Assembly: GCA_002168015.1 (NCBI GenBank)
Contig: NHCX01000087.1
Location: 10,177-17,045 of the forward strand
From: Verrucomicrobia bacterium TMED44
Lineage (GTDB): Bacteria > Verrucomicrobiota > Verrucomicrobiia > Opitutales > Seribacteraceae
DNA: 6,869 nucleotides
Reading direction: 5' to 3'
The notes beneath the pieces were generated by a model. The model had not been told where the DNA came from. It worked only from the letters and a program-made list of their open reading frames with translations, and searched no databases. Of this stretch, positions 1 to 6,044 are shown in pieces. Position 1 is the stretch's first letter. Each line of letters opens with the position of its first letter. The position numbers were made by a program, and so were the translations under genes.

Positions 1-91
1 AGAATCGTCAGACATGTAAACATTCAATCTGCGGGAAAGAGCTAAAAGGTCAAACTGTAGATTCCATAATCAGTATGCGAGAATCTTTGAA

Positions 92-1435
92 TCAAAGAAA
101 TAATCCGGCAATCGTGGCCGAAAGCAAGCTGGCCAGCGTGCCTCCGATCAAAGCCTTAACTCCCAAGCCTGCAAGTTCTGACCTGCGGTCTGGTGCGAGA
201 GCGCCGATTCCTCCGATTTGAATGCCAATAGACATAAAATTAGCAAACCCACATAGTGCAAATGTAGATAGATAAACCGAACGGGAACTCATTCCTTCAG
301 CCTGAAAAGTGGCTAAGTCGGCAAAAGCAAAAAATTCAGTGGCAAATAATTTGGTGCCAATTAGCTGCCCCACTTGAAGTATTTCAGCGGAAGAAACCCC
401 TATTAGCCAAGCAATAGGGGCAAATACAAAACCAAAAATCGCTTGAAGACTAAGCTCATCAAAACCACCCGCTGTGGCTCTTTCGACCCATTCATTAAGT
501 CCTCCACTTGACCCTATTGAGATTGTACCAATGTAGGAAAGAAAATAATTGATCAAGAGGATCAGGGCATAAAAAGATATCAGCATAGCTGCAACATTCA
601 GAGCAAGTTTAAGTCCCTGAGTGGTTCCATTGGCTAAGGCGTCAATAGGATTACGCCCGATAGATTGACGAGTTACACTAAGTTCCTTGTTCACCGATTC
701 AGATTGGGGAATAAGGATTTTAGCAAAGAGCAAAGCAGCAGGAGCATTCATGGCAGATGCACAAAGTAAGAATTTACCGAATGCAAGACGTGATGATTCA
801 TCTTCTCCGCCAAGCATCGCCATATAAATAGCAAAAACAGAACCAGCAATTGTGGCCATTCCGCCAACCATTAAGGCAAGCAGTTCGGAGCGGGTCATGG
901 ACGAAATGTAAGGCTTAACAATAAGGGGAGCTTCTGTCTGTCCCACAAATACATTGGCAGCGGCTGCCAGGCTTTCCGCACCGGAAAGTTTCATCACCCG
1001 GATCATTACCCAAGCCATCCCTTTAACCACAACTTGAAGAATCCCAAAATAATAAAGGAGTGAAGAAAGAGCGGAAAAAAAGAGAATGCTGGGCAGTGCC
1101 ATAAACGCGAAGACAAAACCTTGCCCTTCAAACGCCTGGTTCATGCTCGAAATATTAGCAAGGGGGCCGAATACAAAAGCCGAAGCATCCACGGTGACCT
1201 GTAAAGCAACTCCAAACAGATGAGCAACTCCGCCAAAGAGTCCCTCCACCCAAGAAATCCTTAATACACCAAGTGCGATGAAGAATTGTAAAAAAAGACC
1301 ACCGACCACCACTCTTGGATTAATTGCTTTTCGATTCGCACTCAAAAAATAAGCAATCAATAATAATCCAACCACTCCAATCAAAGCACGTAAAACATGG
1401 GAAGAATCACTGAGTACCGCTAAAATATTAACCAT
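92..1435 (-). CDS. Concentrative nucleoside transporter (CNT/NupC family), complete
   Basis: This is an inner-membrane nucleoside importer of 447 residues, a normal length for bacterial CNT proteins (about 400-430). The N-terminal helices carry the typical 'LSANRKAINPR' stretch (about 31-41). The family hallmark GQTEAPL is at 165-171; Q166, T167 and E168 correspond to nucleoside-binding residues of Vibrio CNT. The second substrate half-site is seen as TEFFAF (366-371, E367) and CGFANFMSIGI (395-405, with N399 and S402 at the positions that contact the ribose in CNT structures). N161 and T195-I196 align with the sodium-site region, so Na+ coupling is more likely than H+ coupling; this is inference from remembered alignments. 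Hydrophobic segments run through the whole chain to the C-terminal GLFL. The start is ATG with no Shine-Dalgarno sequence, and the reading frame upstream offers nothing better. It is divergent from the SDR gene. The exact substrate (pyrimidine or purine nucleosides) cannot be assigned. Confidence 0.93.
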   Translation of the reverse strand: MVNILAVLSDSSHVLRALIGVVGLLLIAYFLSANRKAINPRVVVGGLFLQFFIALGVLRISWVEGLFGGVAHLFGVALQVTVDASAFVFGPLANISSMNQAFEGQGFVFAFMALPSILFFSALSSLLYYFGILQVVVKGMAWVMIRVMKLSGAESLAAAANVFVGQTEAPLIVKPYISSMTRSELLALMVGGMATIAGSVFAIYMAMLGGEDESSRLAFGKFLLCASAMNAPAALLFAKILIPQSESVNKELSVTRQSIGRNPIDALANGTTQGLKLALNVAAMLISFYALILLINYFLSYIGTISIGSSGGLNEWVERATAGGFDELSLQAIFGFVFAPIAWLIGVSSAEILQVGQLIGTKLFATEFFAFADLATFQAEGMSSRSVYLSTFALCGFANFMSIGIQIGGIGALAPDRRSELAGLGVKALIGGTLASLLSATIAGLFL

Positions 1436-1528
1436 AGGAATTCATTATGTTAGGTTCAATAGATCAAATGGGTCAACCCTTCCTTTTCTTTTATGTATGG
1501 TTGAATGGGACCAGATATTTTTCATCTA

Positions 1529-1534
1529 ATTATA
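1529..1534 (-). promoter_or_regulatory. Candidate -10 box for the nucleoside transporter
   Basis: On the minus strand these bases read TATAAT, a perfect sigma70-type -10. Transcription would begin near 1522 and give a leader of roughly 85 nt before the ATG at 1435. No good -35 is seen 16-18 bp upstream. A short CAC-N4-GTG inverted repeat (1543-1552) lies just upstream of the box and could be a regulator site, but it is too short to claim. In AT-rich intergenic DNA a TATAAT can occur by chance. Confidence 0.3.
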
Positions 1535-1592
1535 CTGTCTTACACCGTAGTGCTATCTAAATAAATTATATATTAATAATAAGATTCCTACT

Positions 1593-1622
1593 TTCATTAT
1601 TGTTAACTGATATATTTATAAT
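1593..1622 (+). promoter_or_regulatory. Candidate promoter for the SDR gene
   Basis: A perfect TATAAT lies at 1617-1622. The best -35 at proper spacing is weak: TTCATT at 1593-1598 with an 18-bp spacer, 3 of 6 matches to TTGACA. Transcription would start near 1629, leaving a leader of about 36 nt to the TTG at 1665 or about 72 nt to the ATG at 1701. The surrounding bases 1555-1622 are very AT-rich, as promoters often are, which also raises the chance of a random match. Confidence 0.4.
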
Positions 1623-1700
1623 CTCTCTAACCCTAAATTTTCCGATTTACTTAAAAGGTTAGAGTTGCGAGAAGTGGAGACTTGCTTAATTTCTTGCTCT

Positions 1701-2444
1701 ATGAATATTACTGAAAATATTACTGGTAAGAATATTCTACTTATCGGGGGCGGATCAGGAATGGGGGAAGCTACTGCTCTGGCCCTTGCAAACAAAGGAG
1801 CAAAAGTAGCAATTACCGGCAGGCATATCGAGACTTTAAACAGAACTGCATCCCAAGAATATAAAGTAGGAAGCATTCTTTGTAAAGTGTCCGATGTGGC
1901 AGATCGTGAATCCTTGAATGCTCTCTTTGAATGGTTTGATAGGGAAGTGGGCAAATTAGATTATTTAGTCCATGCAGCTGGAATCAATGTTGCTATGCGA
2001 TCCATGCAGGAATTGGCACCCGAAGAGTGGGATCAACTTATTCGAATCAACCTAACTGGCAGTTACAATGTTATGCGACTGGCATTGGAAAGGATGCGAC
2101 CTCAAAAGCAGGGCCTCATCATTTTAATCAATTCAGTTGCAGGCAGGAGATCGGTGCCTTTAGCGGGAATTGGCTATAATGCGTCCAAGTTTGGGATGAG
2201 TGGATTAGGGGTAGGAGTGGCCGAGGAGGAGAAGGATAATGGCATTCGGATTACAAATATCTATCCCGGTGAAGTTAACACGCCAATTTTAGAAAATCGT
2301 AAGAATACCCCAACTCAGGAGCATCGCAACAGCATCCTACAACCTGAAGATATTGCTTCAGTTATAGTGCAAGTGTGTAGACTTCCCGAACGTGCTCATA
2401 TCTCAGAATTGGTCATAAAGCCCACGAAACAGTCTTTTGTGTAA
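1701..2444 (+). CDS. Short-chain dehydrogenase/reductase (SDR, classical type)
   Basis: This is a cytoplasmic NAD(P)-dependent oxidoreductase of 247 residues, the usual length for a classical single-domain SDR. The Rossmann glycine motif GGGSGMG is at 16-22; the Thr that normally precedes it is Ile here (LLIGGG). TGRH at 39-42 puts Arg41 after beta-2, which suggests NADP(H). D65-V66 (adenine contact), the NNAG equivalent HAAG (91-94), N117, S145, Y159 and K163 (YNASK) complete the catalytic tetrad. PGEVNTP follows at about 189-195. The C-terminus ends in an ELVIKPT-type tail. The start is uncertain: ATG 1701 places 8 residues before the GK of beta-1, as in most SDRs, but has no Shine-Dalgarno. 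An in-frame TTG at 1665 has AAGG 6 bases upstream and would add 12 residues. No ATG lies further upstream before a stop at 1608-1610. The substrate is unknown; 3-oxoacyl-ACP reductase or sugar/alcohol dehydrogenase roles are possible. Confidence 0.88.
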   Translation: MNITENITGKNILLIGGGSGMGEATALALANKGAKVAITGRHIETLNRTASQEYKVGSILCKVSDVADRESLNALFEWFDREVGKLDYLVHAAGINVAMRSMQELAPEEWDQLIRINLTGSYNVMRLALERMRPQKQGLIILINSVAGRRSVPLAGIGYNASKFGMSGLGVGVAEEEKDNGIRITNIYPGEVNTPILENRKNTPTQEHRNSILQPEDIASVIVQVCRLPERAHISELVIKPTKQSFV

Positions 2445-2471
2445 AAACCACAAGCCTGCAAAAACAAGTTT

Positions 2472-3695
2472 CTAAATTTGCAATTTCTCCTTGATCGAAG
2501 AAACCGCCATTTCAACATTTTCACGATGGCCAAATGCACTGAGCCGAAAAAAGCCTTCCCCCGCCGGGCCAAATCCTGAGCCTGGGGTGCCCACAACATG
2601 GCACTCGTTGAGAAGCTTGTCAAAAAAGTCCCAAGAGGAAAGACCACCGGGTGTTTTCAACCATACATACGGAGCATTTCCACCTCCATAGGTCGTAATT
2701 CCAAGCGATTTAAGGCCATCATTAATAATATGGGCATTCTCCAGATAAAAAGAAACCTGAGCATCTGTTTGCTGCCGTCCCTCAGGGCTAAGGGCAGCCA
2801 CCCCACCAGCTTGTACAATATTGGCAGCCCCGTTAAAGAAGGTATTTTGACGACGGGTCCATAGCGCATGCAATTTACCGGCTTCAGTATCTTCAGTTCT
2901 GCAGGCTTTAGGAACAATGGTCCATGCTAAACGCACTCCAGTAAAGCCAGCGGTCTTAGAAAAACTATTAAATTCGATTGAACATGTCTCCGCACCTGGC
3001 ACTTCATAAATCGATCTTGGAAGATCAGGGTCGGTTATAAAAGAAGCATAAGCTGAATCATAAAAAATAATAGCTTTGTGCTCGTTAGCGTAATCCACAA
3101 AAGTCTTGAGCTGTTCCTTGGTGGCCACAGCTCCTGTTGGATTATTTGGGCTACAAATGTAAATTAAATCAACCTTTCGATCAGGGATATCTGGAAAAAA
3201 ACCATTCTCTTCTGTACAGGGCATGTAAATTAAACCCTCATAACCAGAATCAGAGGCTTCGCCCGTCCGACCTGAAATCACATTGCTATCTACATAGACT
3301 GGATAAGCTGGGTCCTGAACAGCCACGACACAATCATCAGAAAAAATACCCTGGATATTAGCTGAGTCTGACTTGGCTCCATCGCTAACAAAAAATTCGG
3401 AAGGATCGAGAGAAAGACCAAGCTCACGATAGTGTCCGGCAAGTCCGTGTCTCAATGGCGTGATTCCCTCTGATGGCCCATACCCTGAGTAGCTATCTGC
3501 TGCCCCCAATGCATCTACCCCAGCATGAAGTCCATCCAGAACTGCTGGAACAATAGGCTCCGTGGTATCTCCTATTCCAAGGCGAAGGACTTTTGCACTT
3601 GGGTTTTGATCAAGAAAAGCGTTAGTCCGGCGGGCAATCTCTGGAAAAAGATATCCAGCAGCCAATTTATCGTAATTTTTATTTATTCTAGCCAT
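2472..3695 (-). CDS. dapL: LL-diaminopimelate aminotransferase
   Basis: This is a PLP enzyme (EC 2.6.1.83) that converts tetrahydrodipicolinate plus glutamate directly to LL-diaminopimelate and 2-oxoglutarate. It bypasses the succinylase or acetylase steps of the lysine and peptidoglycan precursor pathway. The 407 residues match the family length (about 395-410). The N-terminus has the DapL pattern: AAGYLFPEIARR (12-23), then LRLGIGDTTEP (37-47) and GYGPSEG (71-77). Fold-type I residues are visible: PNNPTG at 183-188 (N185), FYDSAY at 211-216 (D213 to the PLP ring nitrogen, Y216), SFSKTAGFTG at 244-253 with K247 as the Schiff-base lysine, and FRLSAFG at 383-389 with R384 binding the substrate carboxylate. 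The ATG start has no Shine-Dalgarno. It lies 63 bp downstream of the ABC permease on the same strand and may be co-transcribed or use the weak promoter in that gap. Another class I/II aminotransferase is the alternative, but the YLFPEIARR region strongly favours DapL. Confidence 0.92.
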   Translation of the reverse strand: MARINKNYDKLAAGYLFPEIARRTNAFLDQNPSAKVLRLGIGDTTEPIVPAVLDGLHAGVDALGAADSYSGYGPSEGITPLRHGLAGHYRELGLSLDPSEFFVSDGAKSDSANIQGIFSDDCVVAVQDPAYPVYVDSNVISGRTGEASDSGYEGLIYMPCTEENGFFPDIPDRKVDLIYICSPNNPTGAVATKEQLKTFVDYANEHKAIIFYDSAYASFITDPDLPRSIYEVPGAETCSIEFNSFSKTAGFTGVRLAWTIVPKACRTEDTEAGKLHALWTRRQNTFFNGAANIVQAGGVAALSPEGRQQTDAQVSFYLENAHIINDGLKSLGITTYGGGNAPYVWLKTPGGLSSWDFFDKLLNECHVVGTPGSGFGPAGEGFFRLSAFGHRENVEMAVSSIKEKLQI

Positions 3696-3711
3696 AGTAA
3701 ATTAAATAATT

Positions 3712-3742
3712 TTTAGAATGCGTGCTCTTGAAAAATTGGCAA
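3712..3742 (-). promoter_or_regulatory. Weak candidate promoter for dapL
   Basis: In the 63-bp gap between the ABC permease and dapL, the minus strand has TTGCCA (3742-3737, 5 of 6 matches to TTGACA) followed after 19 bp by TCTAAA (3717-3712, 4 of 6 matches to TATAAT). The spacer is longer than ideal. It would give dapL a leader of about 10 nt. dapL could instead be read through from the ABC genes, as no terminator hairpin is visible in the gap. Confidence 0.25.
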
Positions 3743-3758
3743 CTTGTAATCGATCAAA

Positions 3759-4559
3759 TTACTCTCCGGATTGTAACAGGAGCCCATGACGGCGGGCCGC
3801 CTGAAAAGAAGCAAAGAATGCCCATAAGCCAATAAACAAGTAGACAAGGTTAAGGGAAAATCCCTGAAGCATATATTCCACATTAAAGACACCATCAATT
3901 AGCAGAGCCCTCATCCCTTCAAATACATAAGTGGTGGGTACAAAGACTGCAACTAGCTGCATCCATTCAGGAAGAGTGGATAACGGATAGTAGATACACG
4001 AAAAAGGGGCAATCAGGAAGGGTAATACCCAAGTCAAACTCTCCGCACCCAACCCGTATCGAATAAGAATGCCGGTGACAAACTGTGATATTGCCCAGCC
4101 TGTTAGCACTAGATTCAAAAAGAAACCAAGTAAGGGGAGCCCCATTTCAAATACAGAAACATCAAAAAAGGGAATAGCGAGAAAAGCAGCCGGCAGCATA
4201 CCAATTAAAGTACGCATCATCGAGATACTGGCTAAGGCGGCAATCAGTTCGCTCGGGCGTAGAGGGGAAACAAATAGATTACCCAGATTACGAGACCATA
4301 ATTCTTCTAAAAAAGAAAGGGTATAACTTATATGTGATCGAAAAAGACAATCCCAGACCAGTACGACGGAGATCAATATACCGCCTGCTGTCAATTCAGG
4401 GCTGGAACTTGAAAAGTGCTGAGATACGAACCCCCAGATGACCATTTGCATAGTTGGCCAGTAAGCGATCTCAATAATTCGTGGCCACGAGCTTCTCAAT
4501 AGATACAAATAACGAAGAATTAAAGCGGCAATTCGTCCTCCAGAGCGATTTAAATTCAA
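3759..4559 (-). CDS. ABC-2 type exporter permease subunit
   Basis: This is the inner-membrane subunit of an ABC-2 exporter, 266 residues, typical for the family. It has a short cytoplasmic N-terminus with the amphipathic RYLYLLRSSWPRIIE segment (16-30), then hydrophobic segments near 34-46, 59-73, 106-131, 140-165, 177-190 and 236-252. The coupling-helix region EELWSRNLGNLFVSPLRPSE (85-104) is the conserved ABC-2 signature before the third membrane helix. The start is TTG at 4559, which overlaps the TGA stop of the ATPase as TTGA. It is set by a strong GGGAGG 6 bases upstream, and the first ATG would only come at codon 37, inside the first membrane segment. The overlap implies translational coupling and one-to-one subunit production. 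The substrate is unknown; relatives export drugs, polysaccharides or lipid-linked material. Its partner is the ATPase encoded immediately upstream. Confidence 0.9.
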   Translation of the reverse strand: MNLNRSGGRIAALILRYLYLLRSSWPRIIEIAYWPTMQMVIWGFVSQHFSSSSPELTAGGILISVVLVWDCLFRSHISYTLSFLEELWSRNLGNLFVSPLRPSELIAALASISMMRTLIGMLPAAFLAIPFFDVSVFEMGLPLLGFFLNLVLTGWAISQFVTGILIRYGLGAESLTWVLPFLIAPFSCIYYPLSTLPEWMQLVAVFVPTTYVFEGMRALLIDGVFNVEYMLQGFSLNLVYLFIGLWAFFASFQAARRHGLLLQSGE

Positions 4560-5290
4560 TTGCCCCCTCCCTGCCTGGAGACATCTAGAAATACTTCCTC
4601 CAAGCTTTTTCGGTCATGTCTTCGTAAAAGTTCCTCCGGTGAACCCTGCTCAACCAGTTTCCCATTTTTCATAAGCAGGACTTCATCGCAAAGTAGCTCC
4701 ACCTCTCTCATATCATGGCTTGCCAGTAGGATAGTCGCTCCTTGCTCGATGCGATACTTTTTAAGAAACTCCCGAATCCACGAAGTGGTATCAGGGTCAA
4801 GACTTGCTGTGGGTTCATCAAGGAGTAAAAAATCGGGTCGGTTAATCATCGATTTGGCCAGCGATACCCTCGTTTTTTGGCCCGATGATAATTTACGCAC
4901 CCTCCGATCAAGTAGATCTTCTAGACGAAACTCCTCGCTGACTAAATTAATCCTCTCCCTAACTTTGCGAACGCCATAAAGTTTGGCGTAGACGGTTAGA
5001 TTCTGCCGCACGGTCAATCGCTGAGGAAGATCAACATATGGGGAAGAGAAATTCATCCTACTCAAAACTGAATGTCGGTCTTGAATAAAATCCCGATCAA
5101 ATAGTTTAATTTGCCCTGAGGTCGGCTCCAATAGACCAAGAAGCATAGAAAGTGTAGTAGTTTTTCCTGCTCCATTTCCCCCAAGTAATGCGGTAATACT
5201 TCCCTCTTCCAAAGCGAAGCTTAGAGAATCAACTGCAAGAACATTAGAAAATTTCTTCGTCAGTTTTTCAATTTGTAAAATTGTTTTCAA
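4556..5290 (-). CDS. ABC-2 type exporter ATP-binding subunit
   Basis: This is the cytoplasmic ATPase that powers the downstream permease, 244 residues. Walker A is GGNGAGKT (37-44, K43 and T44), with Gly replacing the common Pro. The signature is LSSGQ (134-138), Walker B is FLLLDEP (154-160, D158 and catalytic E159), the D-loop is SLDPD (163-167) and the switch His is H192 (ASHDM). The C-terminus has the EEVFLDV stretch usual for ABC-2 ATPases. The Q-loop region reads RMNFSSPYVDLPQ (78-90), with no Gln at the usual place. The start is TTG at 5290 without a Shine-Dalgarno; an in-frame TGA lies only four codons upstream (5302-5300), and the next Met is codon 49, after Walker A, so TTG is effectively forced. 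It follows the acyltransferase gene by 72 bp and has its own candidate promoter. Confidence 0.92.
   Translation of the reverse strand: MKTILQIEKLTKKFSNVLAVDSLSFALEEGSITALLGGNGAGKTTTLSMLLGLLEPTSGQIKLFDRDFIQDRHSVLSRMNFSSPYVDLPQRLTVRQNLTVYAKLYGVRKVRERINLVSEEFRLEDLLDRRVRKLSSGQKTRVSLAKSMINRPDFLLLDEPTASLDPDTTSWIREFLKKYRIEQGATILLASHDMREVELLCDEVLLMKNGKLVEQGSPEELLRRHDRKSLEEVFLDVSRQGGGN
4566..4571 (-). promoter_or_regulatory. Strong ribosome binding site deciding the TTG start of the ABC permease
   Basis: On the minus strand the last codons of the ATPase gene read GGGAGGGGGCAA, just before TTGA. The GGGAGG core is 6 bases from the TTG at 4559, ideal spacing for a Shine-Dalgarno. The other starts in the window lack a core this good. 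Confidence 0.65.
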
Positions 5291-5333
5291 AGGAACAAAT
5301 CAGATAGTCTTTTAAAGGACAGGCTCAAGCGGA

Positions 5334-5361
5334 ATTATGCATGATTATTGAAAAAAATCAA
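5334..5361 (-). promoter_or_regulatory. Candidate promoter for the ABC exporter genes
   Basis: In the 72-bp gap after the acyltransferase, the minus strand carries TTGATT (5361-5356, 4 of 6 to TTGACA), a 16-bp spacer containing a T-run, and CATAAT (5339-5334, 5 of 6 to TATAAT). Transcription would begin near 5327, about 37 nt before the ATPase TTG start. This is the best-formed promoter match in the window, and it would let the ABC pair and perhaps dapL be expressed apart from the upstream envelope genes. Confidence 0.45.
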
Positions 5362-5362
5362 C

Positions 5363-6037
5363 TCAGTCAAATGTCAGTTCCATCAGTGACTCTTTTGCCA
5401 ATTCAGTAGCTTCACGATCATCCCCTGCATCAAATAACTCTTTCCTGGAAAGTAAACGAGTTCGTACAATGACCTTAGAAAAGGGATAAGGAAGAACAAA
5501 CTCATCCCATGATTTAAAACGAAAACACGCAGAGAATTCAAAGGATAGAAGTAAAATTGGTTTTCTTGTAATCCGTGCCAAGGCGATGGCCCCGGTCTTC
5601 GCCTCGTATTTTGGCCCTCGTGAACCGTCGGGGGTGATGCCCACATCATTACCTTCTTTAACAACTTTAATCAATTCGCGCACTGCTTGGGAACCCCGTC
5701 GGTTCTGAGAACCGCGAATAGGCTTTATGCCCGCCCAACCGTAAAAGGTTTCCAACCAACCTCCATCACGACTGGCACTGATTAAACCAAAACAAGTTTT
5801 TTGCTTCCGAAAGCGAAAATGCCACTCTCCGGCGAGGAAAAGCCTGTTATGCCAAAGAAAGATTACAACAGGACCGACCGATTCTTCTAACTGGTTACGC
5901 CCATTATCTCCTTTGTACTCTAAGCGAATGGAACTTGTCCAAATACGATAGATGATACCAAGAGGAGAAAGAATAATTCGCAGAAAAAAGCTTTGACGAG
6001 AGGGAGTGTTACCCCTTTCCCTTCCATCTATCGGCAT
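5363..6037 (-). CDS. Lysophospholipid acyltransferase-like protein (DUF374 family)
   Basis: This protein of 224 residues resembles the DUF374 branch of the LPLAT superfamily, which is linked to acyl transfer onto lipid A or phospholipid precursors at the inner membrane. The N-terminal segment FFLRIILSPLGIIYRIW (17-33) is a likely membrane anchor. Family motifs appear in order: FLWHNRLF (60-67, with His63 as the proposed catalytic base of the H-box), SASRDGGWLE (87-96, D91), IRGSQNRRGSQAVREL (107-122), and ITPDGSRGP (134-142), the characteristic substrate-pocket block. KSWDEFVLPYPFSKV (175-189) matches the conserved C-terminal part of DUF374 proteins. The ATG start has no Shine-Dalgarno and lies 7 bp after the stop of the outer-membrane protein gene, so the two are almost certainly co-transcribed. 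The acceptor is unknown. This reading of function is by family, not by experiment. Confidence 0.87.
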   Translation of the reverse strand: MPIDGRERGNTPSRQSFFLRIILSPLGIIYRIWTSSIRLEYKGDNGRNQLEESVGPVVIFLWHNRLFLAGEWHFRFRKQKTCFGLISASRDGGWLETFYGWAGIKPIRGSQNRRGSQAVRELIKVVKEGNDVGITPDGSRGPKYEAKTGAIALARITRKPILLLSFEFSACFRFKSWDEFVLPYPFSKVIVRTRLLSRKELFDAGDDREATELAKESLMELTFD

Positions 6038-6044
6038 TCTATAA

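Noticed and set aside
1..91. Possible ends of neighbouring genes at the left edge: a minus-strand ATG at 15 (reads MSDDS to the edge) and a plus-strand frame open from base 3 to 222 containing a CxxxxC pair.
   Set aside because: The minus-strand piece is only five codons and has no Shine-Dalgarno, so it cannot be judged. The plus-strand frame would overlap the end of the clear nucleoside transporter gene by about 130 bases, which is unlikely for real convergent genes.
84..98. Perfect inverted repeat TCTTTGA-A-TCAAAGA spanning the stop codon of the nucleoside transporter; considered as a terminator.
   Set aside because: The arms are short and AT-rich, the loop is tiny, and no T-run follows on either strand.
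1616..1954. Minus-strand open frame of 112 codons across the SDR start.
   Set aside because: It lies antisense to the SDR Rossmann motif region, and its product shows no recognisable domain.
2457..2482. TGCAAA ... TTTGCA inverted repeat between the convergent SDR and dapL genes; considered as a bidirectional terminator.
   Set aside because: The stem is only 6 bp with a 14-base loop and no GC-rich core; it also runs into the dapL coding end. Too weak to call.
5348..5375. Run of seven T on the minus strand after the acyltransferase stop; considered as an intrinsic terminator.
   Set aside because: No stable GC-rich stem precedes it; only AACT/AGTT-like 4-bp pairing is visible. The T-run fits better as part of the promoter spacer before the ATPase gene.
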